From: Lentzea waywayandensis
GTDB taxonomy: Bacteria; Actinomycetota; Actinomycetes; Mycobacteriales; Pseudonocardiaceae
DNA: 64,000 nucleotides
Assembly (NCBI RefSeq): GCF_900115955.1
Contig: NZ_FOYL01000011.1
Coordinates: forward strand, 124,001-188,000
Direction: 5' to 3'
Shown piece after piece: positions 33,048-40,515 of this stretch. Position numbers and translations under genes: made by a program. The notes beneath the pieces were generated by a model, which made no database searches, was not told the origin of the DNA, and saw only the letters and a program-made list of their open reading frames with translations. Within the stretch, counting starts at the first letter, position 1, and each line of letters begins with the position of its first letter.

Positions 33048-34019
33048 ATGCCGCAAGAATCCTCGCACCGCGTCGTCGTCATCGTGGACGAGAACTCCAA
33101 CCCGTTCGAACTCGGCTGCGCCACCGAGATCTTCGGCCTGCACCGCCCCGAGATCGGCGGCCACCTCTACGACTTCCGCCTCTGCTCACCCCAACCGCAC
33201 ACGGCCATGCGCGACGGCTTCTTCACCCTCACCGGCGTCGCCGGCCTGCACGCCACCGACCACGCCGACACCCTCATCGTCCCCAACCGCCCCGACGTCG
33301 AGGTACCCCGCCGCCCCGAGGTCCTCGACGCCATCCGCCGCGCCCACAGCCGCGGCGCCCGCCTCGTCGGCTTCTGCAGCGGCGCGTTCACCCTCGCCGA
33401 AGCCGGCGTCCTCGACGGCCGCCGCGCCACCGCCCACTGGCAGTGGGCCGACGACTTCCGCACCCGGTTCCCCGACGTCCACCTCGAACCCGACGTCCTG
33501 TTCGTCGACGACGGAGACATCCTCACCTCCGCAGGCAGCGCCGCCGCCCTCGACCTCGGACTGCACCTCGTCCGCCGCGACCACGGCGCCGAGATCGCCA
33601 ACTCCGTCAGCCGCCGCCTCGTCTTCGCCGCCCACCGCGACGGCGGCCAGCGCCAGTTCGTCGAACGCCCCGTACCCGACCTGCCCGACGAGTCACTCGC
33701 CCCCGTCCTCGCCTGGGCCCAGCACCACCTCGACACCCCGCTCACCGTCACCTCGCTGGCCGCCCGCGCCGCAGTCAGCCCCGCCACCCTGCACCGCCGC
33801 TTCCAGGCCCAGCTGGGAACGACGCCGCTGGCGTGGCTCACCGGGGAACGAATCACCCTCGCGTGCCGGCTGATCGAACTGGGGGAGCGGCGCTTCGACG
33901 TCGTCGCCCGCCGCACCGGCCTGGGCACCGCCGCCAACCTCCGCGCCCTGATGCGCCGCGAGACCGGCCTCACCCCGTCGGACTACCGGCGCCGCTTCAG
34001 CCCAGCGCCCGCAGAATGA
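33048..34019 (+). CDS. GlxA family AraC-type transcriptional regulator
   Basis: 323 residues. The N-terminal DJ-1/PfpI (class I glutamine amidotransferase-like) domain spans 8-190, with a nucleophile-elbow-like Cys in LVGFCSGAFTLAEAG. A C-terminal AraC double HTH covers 215-318 (LTVTSLAARAAVSPATLHRRFQAQLG, then VVARRTGLGTAANLRALMRRETGLTPSDYRRRF). Start ATG 33048 lies 6 nt behind a TAGGAA -10, so it is probably leaderless. It is divergent from the cupin gene. GlxA-type regulators often control amine or carnitine metabolism, but the effector here is not known. Its 3' end overlaps the GrpB gene by 23 bp. Confidence 0.92.
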   Translation: MPQESSHRVVVIVDENSNPFELGCATEIFGLHRPEIGGHLYDFRLCSPQPHTAMRDGFFTLTGVAGLHATDHADTLIVPNRPDVEVPRRPEVLDAIRRAHSRGARLVGFCSGAFTLAEAGVLDGRRATAHWQWADDFRTRFPDVHLEPDVLFVDDGDILTSAGSAAALDLGLHLVRRDHGAEIANSVSRRLVFAAHRDGGQRQFVERPVPDLPDESLAPVLAWAQHHLDTPLTVTSLAARAAVSPATLHRRFQAQLGTTPLAWLTGERITLACRLIELGERRFDVVARRTGLGTAANLRALMRRETGLTPSDYRRRFSPAPAE

Positions 34020-35034
34020 TCCGCTCCACCACACGGGTCTTCGCGTCGGCGTAGTCCTGCACCCGCTTCCACGTCCGGCCCGCCAACTCGCGCTTCGTGC
34101 GCTCGTACTCCTCCCGATCGGCCGGAAAGGCACGCAGCCGATCACGGAAGGCCAGCATCCGGTCGAGCTCCTCGCACCTGGGGGAGTAGACGTGCAGGTT
34201 CACGTTCGGCTCCGTGCCCTTGAGCAACCGGTGCTCGTGCCACACGCGCTCCCGCAGCCGCAGGTAGTAACCCGCCTCCAGCAACGCCGGCACGTAGGCG
34301 TCCTCGTCGGCCGAGTCCGGCACGATCAGCAGGATGTCGATCAACGGCTTCGCCGCCAGCCCCGGCACCGACGTCGACCCCACGTGCTCCAGCCTGACGA
34401 CCTTCTCGCCCAGCGCCGCCCGGATCTTCGCCTCCTCGGCGGCGAACCACCGCGCCCAGGCCGGGTTGTGGTCCTCCAGCAGCACCGGGGCGTTGTGCGG
34501 CGGCGTCTCCGTCACGAACTCGACCTCACCCGGCTCCACCGGCCGCGCCAGATAGGCACGTTCGAGGATGTCCAGCACGACCGCGTTCTTCGCGGCCGCG
34601 TAGTCCTGCACCCGCTCCCACACCCGCGCCGCCAGCGTCCGCTTGGTCGACGCGTACAGCTCACGGTCCTCGGCGTTGTCGCGCAGCCAGTCGCGGAACA
34701 GCAGATGCCGCCGCACCTGAGCACACCCACGCGGGAACACGTGCAGATTGATGTTCGTGTCCGGGCCCTTGAGGATCCGGTGGTCGTGCCAGTCGTCCTC
34801 GCGCACCGTCACCCGATACCCGGCCGCCTCCAACGCCGGCACGTACGACGCCTCGTCCAGCGGGTCGTCCACCACCAGCATCAGGTCGATCACCGGCTTC
34901 GCACACAACCCCGGCACCGACGTCGACCCCACGTGCTCCAGCACGGCATCCGGCAACACACCCAGAATCCGCGCCCGCTCCCGTTCGAACAGACCAGGCC
35001 AGGCGGAGTCGTACTCGACGAGCTCGATGTTCAC
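33997..35034 (-). CDS. Duplicated GrpB (UPF0157) nucleotidyltransferase-fold protein
   Basis: 345 residues with two GrpB domains in tandem. Each half carries the nucleotidyltransferase-like core VxLEHVGSTSVPGL (near 35 and 215), an ID[IL][LM]LVV segment, a HDHRILKG/HEHRLLKG strand, NxNLHV, and the closing RVQDYADAK helix. The family is usually a single domain of about 170 residues; it is fused to CoaE in some actinomycetes. Two-domain versions are less common. GTG 35034 has GGGGG 6 nt upstream. Activity is not established for any member I know of; nucleotide transfer is predicted by fold. Convergent overlap with the GlxA gene is 23 bp. Confidence 0.9.
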   Translation of the reverse strand: MNIELVEYDSAWPGLFERERARILGVLPDAVLEHVGSTSVPGLCAKPVIDLMLVVDDPLDEASYVPALEAAGYRVTVREDDWHDHRILKGPDTNINLHVFPRGCAQVRRHLLFRDWLRDNAEDRELYASTKRTLAARVWERVQDYAAAKNAVVLDILERAYLARPVEPGEVEFVTETPPHNAPVLLEDHNPAWARWFAAEEAKIRAALGEKVVRLEHVGSTSVPGLAAKPLIDILLIVPDSADEDAYVPALLEAGYYLRLRERVWHEHRLLKGTEPNVNLHVYSPRCEELDRMLAFRDRLRAFPADREEYERTKRELAGRTWKRVQDYADAKTRVVERIILRALG

Positions 35035-35067
35035 GGCAAACCCCCACATAGGCAGTCGGCCAGAATA

Positions 35068-35940
35068 TCAACTCCCGAACAGGTCACCCGCCGACTCGAC
35101 CCGCGCCAGCACCTCGTCCGCCGTGAACACCAGATCCTCCACGACCTCGCAGTCCTCGACCTCGTCCCACGTGACCGGCGCCGACACCGCCGGCCGCTCC
35201 CGAGCCCGCAACGAGTACGGCGCGATCGTCGTCTTCGCCGTGTTGTTCTGCGACCAGTCGATGAACACCTTCCCCGGCCGCTGCGCCTTCGCCATCGTCG
35301 ACACGACGAGCTTCGGATGCTCCTGCGCCAACCGCTGCGCCACCGCCTTCGCGTACTCCGACGTGTCCTTCGCCGGCGCGTAGGCGTACACCTGCATGCC
35401 CTTGTTGCCCGACGTCTTCGCCCACGAGTCCACACCGTCGTCGTCCAGCACCAGCCGCACCTGCTCCGCGACCCGGCAACACTCCACCACCGTCGCCGGC
35501 GCACCCGGATCCAGATCGAACACCAGCAGATCAGGATCCCGCTTACCCCCGCGCGGCCCCACCGTCCACTGCGGCACGTGCAACTCCAGCGCCGCCAGGT
35601 TCGCCAGCCACACCAACGTCGCCAGCTCGTCCACCATCACGTAGTTGACGGTCTCGTTGCCCTTCGAGCTACCCGGCGACTCCAGCCGCATCGTCCGCAC
35701 CCACTCCGGCCGATGCTCCGGCGCGTTCTTCTCGAAGAACCACTTCCCGTCCACCCCGTTCGGATACCGCTTCAACGTCACCGGACGGTCCTTGAGATGG
35801 GGGAGCAGCACCGGCGCGATCCGGGTGTAGTAGTCGATCACCTCACCCTTGGTGAACCCGAACTCCGGATACAACAGCTTGTCCAGGTTCGTCAGCTTCA
35901 ACACCCGGTCCTCGACCCGCACCGTCGCGTCACTGCTCAA
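35068..35940 (-). CDS. ligD-pol: Non-homologous end-joining primase-polymerase (LigD polymerase domain)
   Basis: A 290-residue archaeo-eukaryotic-primase-type polymerase that fills gaps at broken DNA ends. Recognisable blocks are LTNLDKLLYPEFGFTKGEVI, RPVTLKRYPNGVDG, WFFEKNAPEHRPEW, DLLVFDLDPG (catalytic Asp pair), TSGNKGMQVY and IDWSQNN. Start TTG 35940 is chosen because GGAGGAGG lies about 9 nt upstream, inside the 3' end of the ligase gene, whose stop it overlaps. It is last gene of ku - ligase - polymerase. In many bacteria these domains are one LigD protein; here polymerase is separate. Confidence 0.93.
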   Translation of the reverse strand: MSSDATVRVEDRVLKLTNLDKLLYPEFGFTKGEVIDYYTRIAPVLLPHLKDRPVTLKRYPNGVDGKWFFEKNAPEHRPEWVRTMRLESPGSSKGNETVNYVMVDELATLVWLANLAALELHVPQWTVGPRGGKRDPDLLVFDLDPGAPATVVECCRVAEQVRLVLDDDGVDSWAKTSGNKGMQVYAYAPAKDTSEYAKAVAQRLAQEHPKLVVSTMAKAQRPGKVFIDWSQNNTAKTTIAPYSLRARERPAVSAPVTWDEVEDCEVVEDLVFTADEVLARVESAGDLFGS

Positions 35941-37372
35941 CCCGACGCACCTCCTCCGGCGTCTTGTCCGGCCGCAACCCACGCCACGCCGGAAACCGCA
36001 TCCGCCCGTCCGGCGTCCACTGCCGGAACACCACCTCCGCCACCAGCTCCGGCTCCACCCACAACGCACCCTTCGCCCGTTCCCGCGGCATCTCCGTCAC
36101 GAACGGCGAACCCCTGCGCGCCAACGCCTTCAACCGCGGCGTCAACACCGCCAGCTCGGCGTCGTTGAACCCCGTGCCCACCGAACCCGCGAACGCCAGC
36201 CCGCCGTCCTGGGGGATACCCAGCAACAACGCCCCCACCACACCCGAACGCTTGCCCTCACCCATCCGCCAGCCGCCGATCACCACCTCCTGCGCCAACA
36301 GGTCCGTGATCTTGCGCCACACCGCACTGCGCGTCCCCGGCTGATACGCCGAATCCAGGCGCTTCGCCACCACACCCTCAAGCCCCTGCTCACGACTCGC
36401 CGCCAGCACCGCCGCCCCGTCCTCGTCATACGACGGGGGAGTCAGCCAGTGCGGGCCCCTCAGCTCCAGGCCCCTGAGCAGCTCACGCCGTTGCCGAAAG
36501 GGCAGCGGCATCGTCGGCGTGCCATCGAGATGCAGCAGATCGAACAACAACAGCGTGATCGGAAACTGCCGCGCCGCCCGGCGCGCCGCCTCCGACTTCG
36601 TCACGTGCATCCGGTTCTGCAACGCACTGAAACTCGGCCTGCCGTTCTGCAACGCGACGATCTCCCCGTCGAGCAGCGCCTCCGTCGACCCCAGCTGCTC
36701 GCCGACGCCCTGCAGCTCCGGATAGGCGACCGTGATGTCGTTGCCCAACCGCGACCACGCCTGCACACGCCCGCCCTCGACCCTCAGGATCGCGCGGACG
36801 CCGTCCCACTTGAACTCGTAAGCCCAAAGATCATCATCATCCTGAGGGAGAGGACCCGGAACAGCGAGCATCGGCTTCAGCTGCTCCGGCAGGGTCTTCC
36901 AGTCCGGACGCGCCGGAGCGTGCCGGCGCTTCATCATCCAGTTCTTCTCGTCCTTGCCCGACCGGAAGAACACGAACTGACCCTGCACACGACGACCATG
37001 CAGAACGACGTCGACCTCACGGTCCGACCACTTCACCGTCTCATAGCGGCCACGGTCCCAGATGACCATCTCGCCACCGCCGTACTCACCCTTCGGAATC
37101 TCCCCGGAGAACTGCGCGTACTCCAACGGATGATCCTCGGTGTGCACAGCCAGACGCACCACATCAGTCGTCGACGGCAACCCCTTCGGCACCGCCCACG
37201 ACACCAAAACACCATCACGCTCCAACCGCACATCCCAATGCAGGCTGCTCGCGTGATGCTCCTGAATCACGAACGTGTCGTTGTCGCCCCTAGGCAACTC
37301 GTCCGCACTCGGAACGGGCTCCGGCGTCCTGGCCGGATCCCGCTTGCGCCGGTACTCGTCGAGCCCGGCCAT
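35930..37372 (-). CDS. ligD: ATP-dependent DNA ligase with N-terminal phosphoesterase domain (LigD PE-ligase)
   Basis: 480 residues. The N-terminal 3'-phosphoesterase domain spans 25-145 (DTFVIQEHHASSLHWDVRLE with metal His, then HPLEYAQFSGEIPKGEYGGG). The ATP-dependent ligase follows: adenylation Lys188 in EFKWDGVRA, LLDGEIVAL, LLLFDLLHLDG, EGVVAKRLDS, WRKI. The OB domain closes with GSVGTGFNDAEL and FRQWTPDGRMRFPAWRGLR. It seals ends held by Ku. The ATG 37372 start directly abuts the Ku stop. Its end overlaps the polymerase start by 11 bp. Confidence 0.96.
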   Translation of the reverse strand: MAGLDEYRRKRDPARTPEPVPSADELPRGDNDTFVIQEHHASSLHWDVRLERDGVLVSWAVPKGLPSTTDVVRLAVHTEDHPLEYAQFSGEIPKGEYGGGEMVIWDRGRYETVKWSDREVDVVLHGRRVQGQFVFFRSGKDEKNWMMKRRHAPARPDWKTLPEQLKPMLAVPGPLPQDDDDLWAYEFKWDGVRAILRVEGGRVQAWSRLGNDITVAYPELQGVGEQLGSTEALLDGEIVALQNGRPSFSALQNRMHVTKSEAARRAARQFPITLLLFDLLHLDGTPTMPLPFRQRRELLRGLELRGPHWLTPPSYDEDGAAVLAASREQGLEGVVAKRLDSAYQPGTRSAVWRKITDLLAQEVVIGGWRMGEGKRSGVVGALLLGIPQDGGLAFAGSVGTGFNDAELAVLTPRLKALARRGSPFVTEMPRERAKGALWVEPELVAEVVFRQWTPDGRMRFPAWRGLRPDKTPEEVRRVEQ

Positions 37373-38203
37373 CTACGCCGACGAGGCCTTCTTCTTCGGC
37401 GGCGCCTTCTTCTCAGCGCCCTTCCGCCCGGCCTTCGCCTTCTCCACACTGCGCTCCAGCGCCGTCATCAGATCGATGACATCGCCCTTGTCCTCGGCCT
37501 CCGGCTGCTCGGGCAACTCCGCACCCTCAGCCTTCGCCGCGATCACCTTCTCCAGCGCGTCCCGATAGTCGTCGGTGAACGTGTCCGGATCGAAGTCACC
37601 CGCCATCGACTCCACCAACGACGTCGCCATCTTCAACTCCTGCGGACGCACCTCCACGTCCTGGTCCAGGAAGTCGAACTCCGCCTTGCGGATCTCATCC
37701 GGCCACAACATCGTGTGCATCACCAGCACGTCGTCCCGCGCCCGGATCGTCGCCAGCGTCTCCTTCTGCCGGATCGTGATCTTCACGACCGCCAGCTGAC
37801 CCGTCTTCACCAGCGCATCCCGCAACAGCACGTACGGTCGCGCGGCAGCCTTGTCCGGCTCCAGGTAGTACGTCTTCTGGAAGTAGATCGGATCGATCTC
37901 CTCCGCCGGCACGAACTCCAACACGTCGATCGACTTGTCGGTCTTCACCGGCAACTTGTCGAAGTCCTCGTTCTCCATGATCACCATGCGGCCGTCGTCC
38001 AACTCATAGCCCTTGGTGATGTCCGAATACTCGACCTCTTCGCCGCACACCGAACAGACGCGCTTGTACTTGATGCGCCCGCCGTCCTCCCGATGCACCT
38101 GGTTGAAACGGAAGTCGTGCTCCTCGACAGCCGTGTAGAGGCGCACGGCGATCGTCACCAACCCGAAGGAGATGGCCCCACGCCACACGGATCTCATTCT
38201 CAT
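37373..38203 (-). CDS. ku: Ku DNA end-binding protein
   Basis: 276 residues. The Ku beta-barrel core starts SVWRGAISFGLVTIAVRLYTA, with VCSVCGEEVEYSDITKGYEL (CxxC), DYRDAL and a Lys/Ala-rich C-terminal tail (KKAPPKKKASSA) typical of actinobacterial Ku and important for DNA binding and ligase contact. Homodimers would ring broken ends and recruit LigD. ATG 38203 is preferred because AGGGG is 6 nt upstream. It heads the ku-ligD-pol operon. The 123-bp upstream gap to the recombinase stop holds no other feature I can name. Confidence 0.96.
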   Translation of the reverse strand: MRMRSVWRGAISFGLVTIAVRLYTAVEEHDFRFNQVHREDGGRIKYKRVCSVCGEEVEYSDITKGYELDDGRMVIMENEDFDKLPVKTDKSIDVLEFVPAEEIDPIYFQKTYYLEPDKAAARPYVLLRDALVKTGQLAVVKITIRQKETLATIRARDDVLVMHTMLWPDEIRKAEFDFLDQDVEVRPQELKMATSLVESMAGDFDPDTFTDDYRDALEKVIAAKAEGAELPEQPEAEDKGDVIDLMTALERSVEKAKAGRKGAEKKAPPKKKASSA

Positions 38204-38326
38204 TGGGTACCCCTGAAATGCGGTTTTCGCACTATCAGATCACCCACTTGGCCTAACGATCCGGCAACTGAGCGACCCCCGGCCCACGCGTCATAGCCGA
38301 GCGTGCCGCATCACAGTGGAGCACCG

Positions 38327-39325
38327 CTAGATGTCCTTGAGCGCCCGATACGTCCTGCTGCTCGCCACCGCCGCACGCCGCTCCCGCGCCGTCGCCTCGA
38401 TGTAGTTCTGACTCGTCGCCAAACTCGCATGACCGAGCAACGCCATGATCTCGCTCGCCGACGCCCCGTCCTCGGCCAATCGGGTGGCGAACGTGTGCCT
38501 CAGAGCATGCAGATTCGCCCCCGTCGGCACCCGGTCGTTCAGCCCCGCCCACCGAAAACACGACTTCACCAGGTACTCCAACCCACCCCGCCCGATCGGC
38601 TCACCGTGCCGATCCCGCAGCAACGCCGACTCACGATCGAAACGCCCCTGAGGAAAACGCTGCCTGCAACTCTTGAGGTACGCGTCCACGATGCGTTCCA
38701 TCGGAGGCTCGATCGGGACAGACCTGTCGCGATTGCCCTTGCCCTTCACATGCAGCCGTTGGTCACCCTCCCGCCCGACCACGCTCGCCAGCGTCAACGT
38801 GCGCATCTCCGCGCTCCGGAGCCCAGCGACCAGCCCCAGCGCGATGACCAGCACGTCCCGCTCCGGCCACGGATCACGACCCTTGCTCGCACCCTCCGCC
38901 GCGGCCGTGAGCAACTGCTCGGGGGTGTCCTCACCACGCAGGGGCTTGGGCACGAGCGGAGGCGTCTTCGGGCGGGCGATCGCACCCATCGGGTTGCCGG
39001 CGATGAGGTCCTCGGCCACGCAGAACGTCAGGAACTGGTTCCACGTAGACCAGGCCCGCAGCACGGAGCTCTTGGCATGGGTGTCCGCGAACAACCCGAA
39101 TGCCTGACGGAGGTTCGCCCCGGTGAGCTGGCCCATGGTGAGTTCCTCGACGGGGGAGAGGAGGGTCTCGGCCAGGAGCGTGTTCAGGCCGGAGAGATCC
39201 CGCTGGTAGGCCGCCGTTGTGTGCGGCGAGTCCTTGCGGGTCCGGCGGGCGAGGAAGAAGGCGTCCTGGGCGGCGAGCACGTGCATATGGATCTTGTACC
39301 GCACACCACCGACAATTCCCTGCAC
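38327..39325 (-). CDS. Tyrosine recombinase (XerC/XerD/phage integrase family)
   Basis: 332 residues. It has an N-terminal SAM-like core-binding domain (residues 18-110) and a C-terminal catalytic domain with all key residues: Arg in GLVAGLRSAEM, Lys in VKGKGNRDRS, His-x2-Arg in HALRHTFATRL, His in LLGHASLATSQ, and nucleophile Tyr in QNYIEAT. Start GTG 39325 is used; ATG 39286 is a good alternative that begins near the conserved region. The frame runs toward Ku. No excisionase or phage genes lie near. Housekeeping XerC/XerD are usually shorter and sit elsewhere, so a mobile-element or orphan integrase is more likely. Confidence 0.9.
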   Translation of the reverse strand: MQGIVGGVRYKIHMHVLAAQDAFFLARRTRKDSPHTTAAYQRDLSGLNTLLAETLLSPVEELTMGQLTGANLRQAFGLFADTHAKSSVLRAWSTWNQFLTFCVAEDLIAGNPMGAIARPKTPPLVPKPLRGEDTPEQLLTAAAEGASKGRDPWPERDVLVIALGLVAGLRSAEMRTLTLASVVGREGDQRLHVKGKGNRDRSVPIEPPMERIVDAYLKSCRQRFPQGRFDRESALLRDRHGEPIGRGGLEYLVKSCFRWAGLNDRVPTGANLHALRHTFATRLAEDGASASEIMALLGHASLATSQNYIEATARERRAAVASSRTYRALKDI

Positions 39326-39332
39326 TGTGCTG

Positions 39333-39348
39333 GATAATGGCGATTATG
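39333..39348. promoter_or_regulatory. Promoter/operator unit A: GATAAT with ATAAT-N4-ATTAT inverted repeat
   Basis: On the plus strand GATAAT (39333-39338) is followed 7 nt later by ATG 39346, the geometry of a leaderless start; CCGACA at 39309-39314 could be its -35 (18-nt spacer). ATAAT (39334-39338) and ATTAT (39343-39347) form an inverted repeat over the -10 to start region. It lies 8 bp before the recombinase GTG on the other strand. An equivalent unit occurs at 39623-39638. Confidence 0.55.
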
Positions 39349-39627
39349 CATGAAATGTCCGTTTCGCCGGGTTTCGACGCGGTGGAGGAAGCCCGCTGGA
39401 CCAGGTGGCGTCACTTGGTGGGGATCGCGAACGTAATGGCGCCCCGCCACGTACGTCTCACTGACGACACGTCGGTGTCGACCGCGCTCCGACATCGCCG
39501 TGGTTCTGATGTTGTGGCGTCTGCAAGCGCAGCCGGCCTGCCCGCCGGCTGTGACTTGCAGACGCGCCAACACGGGCGTTTCAGCCCCTTCTGGAACGAT
39601 CTTCGCAGGTCGCCGTTTTGCCGATAA
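39346..39627 (+). CDS. Possible small leaderless gene (93 codons)
   Basis: ATG 39346 follows unit A (GATAAT-N7-ATG), so transcription and translation could start together. The first 45 or so codons (MHEMSVSPGFDAVEEARWTR...) have actinomycete-like third positions. The second half reads through the long hairpin at 39511-39571 and looks less like a protein. I recognise no family. It may be a real short protein, a leader peptide, or only the start of a decayed gene. It is the only coding candidate in the 356 bp between the recombinase and the gene at 39682. Confidence 0.3.
   Translation: MHEMSVSPGFDAVEEARWTRWRHLVGIANVMAPRHVRLTDDTSVSTALRHRRGSDVVASASAAGLPAGCDLQTRQHGRFSPFWNDLRRSPFCR
39511..39571. 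repeat. Long imperfect hairpin near the recombinase gene
   Basis: Arm 1 (39511-39537) and arm 2 (39544-39571) pair as GTTG, a 2-nt mismatch, 11 bp (GCGTCTGCAAG), a CGC/TCAC bulge, then 7 bp (AGCCGGC), around a CTGCCC loop: 22 paired positions. The outer ends are GTTG and CAAC. No U-tract follows. It could be a strong factor-independent terminator, a structured RNA, or a folded single-strand recombination site; the shape recalls integron attC sites, but the R-box sequences do not match that consensus. Confidence 0.6.
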
Positions 39628-39638
39628 TCTACATTATG
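39623..39638 (+). promoter_or_regulatory. Promoter/operator unit B: GATAAT with ATAAT-N4-ATTAT inverted repeat
   Basis: GATAAT (39623-39628), 7 nt, ATG 39636: the same geometry as unit A 290 bp upstream. ATAAT (39624-39628) and ATTAT (39633-39637) again form an inverted repeat with 4-nt spacer. It drives transcription toward the gene at 39682 and directly starts a 21-codon reading frame. Both units could be bound by one regulator. Confidence 0.55.
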
Positions 39639-39701
39639 TCAAGTAACGCGGATCCGGCGTGGTTCGGAGGACTCTCCTGCCATGCTCGGCGGCGTGCCTG
39701 A
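39636..39701 (+). CDS. Possible 21-codon leader peptide
   Basis: ATG 39636 sits exactly 7 nt after the GATAAT of unit B. The frame encodes MSSNADPAWFGGLSCHARRRA and stops at 39701, overlapping the start of the gene at 39682 in a different frame. It could be a leaderless upstream frame coupling translation to that gene, or be an accident of promoter position. No family can be assigned. Confidence 0.3.
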   Translation: MSSNADPAWFGGLSCHARRRA

Positions 39702-40350
39702 CTGGGGTCGGTTCCTGGAGTGCGTGCCGTGGTTCGTGGAGCCGGACTCGGCTGTCGTCGTCGGTTCGGCTTCCCCTTGGGCTCGCGGGTCGCTGCCTGG
39801 ATTTCCTGAGCTGTCGGCTCTGCTGGCGTCCGCGACCGTCACGCCGGTGTCCGTGGCGGGCTGTTCGTACGAGCTTTTGGCGTGGGGCCGTTCTGGCGAC
39901 CGCCGCGGGTGGCTCTGTCAGCCGCCTTCTCGTGTCGCCGGCTCTCCAGCGTTCCTGGAGCGACTCTGGGCGATGTTCGGCGGGACCGTTGAACAGTTCG
40001 GTGGTCCGTCGACGCTGTGGCTGAACCAGAACGAGGTGTTGACGGTGTCGGCGTCGCAGACGTCGTTCTCTGATGTCGTCGGTCAGTACGACTGGCTGTG
40101 GAGTGATGAGAGGCTGCCTCTTCCGGGCGAGGAGCTGCTGTCTTTCGTCACCGTGGCGATAGAGGCCAACGGGAACCTGACGGCGGCGCACGGTGAGACT
40201 GGCCGCCTTGTGCTGTTCGCGCCTGACCATTCGTTCGACGGCGTCACGCCGTTGCCTGGGTGTCCGCCGCGCTCCTTGTACTCGTTCGACGTGTTGCCAG
40301 ATCTTGTTTCGTGGGTCGAGGCGTGTGCGGCCGGGTGGCGTGTTCCGTGA
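39682..40350 (+). CDS. Hypothetical protein, founder of a local duplication
   Basis: 222 residues, no signal peptide or membrane span, acidic and Trp-rich: PDWGRFLECVPWFVEP at the start, SYELLAWGRSGDRRGWLCQPPSR in the middle, and FDVLPDLVSWVEACAAGW at the end. I do not recognise the family; SMI1/KNR4- or barnase-inhibitor-like immunity proteins come to mind from composition only. GGAGG lies 12 nt before ATG 39682, longer than usual. The first 54 bp around the start are repeated right after its stop (40349-40402, 45 of 54 identical), where a truncated copy of the gene begins. Codon choice is more T-rich than in neighbours. Confidence 0.65.
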   Translation: MLGGVPDWGRFLECVPWFVEPDSAVVVGSASPWARGSLPGFPELSALLASATVTPVSVAGCSYELLAWGRSGDRRGWLCQPPSRVAGSPAFLERLWAMFGGTVEQFGGPSTLWLNQNEVLTVSASQTSFSDVVGQYDWLWSDERLPLPGEELLSFVTVAIEANGNLTAAHGETGRLVLFAPDHSFDGVTPLPGCPPRSLYSFDVLPDLVSWVEACAAGWRVP

Positions 40351-40363
40351 GGACTCCCCTGCC

Positions 40364-40450
40364 GTGCTCTGCGGCGTGTCTGACTGGGACCTGTTCCTCG
40401 AACACCACAGGCGTTTCGGCAAGCCCGGCTTCTCGCGTGGGTGCTTCTGA
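40364..40450 (+). pseudogene. Truncated tandem copy of the gene at 39682
   Basis: GTG 40364 opens a 28-codon frame (VLCGVSDWDLFLEHHRRFGK...) that aligns with the first 16 residues of the upstream protein (MLGGVPDWGRFLECVP). The DNA around both starts is 45/54 identical over 39667-39720 versus 40349-40402, including the GAGGACTC-CCTGCC leader. After that the homology ends and a stop follows at 40448-40450. This is the stump of a duplicated or recombined gene that has lost its body. Confidence 0.7.
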
Positions 40451-40515
40451 CGCGCGTCGCGGCGTGTCGGGTCGTGGGTGGAGTCGATCGCGCGTGACTG
40501 GCAGGCTCCGCGTTC

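Noticed and set aside
35849..38296. Plus-strand frame of about 815 codons opposite ligase and Ku
   Set aside because: The translation is Arg/Leu/His low-complexity, while the other strand has clear LigD and Ku motifs.
39511..39571. A true integron attC site
   Set aside because: The outer boxes do not match GTTRRRY/RYYYAAC and there is no cassette array. It is kept only as an unexplained hairpin.
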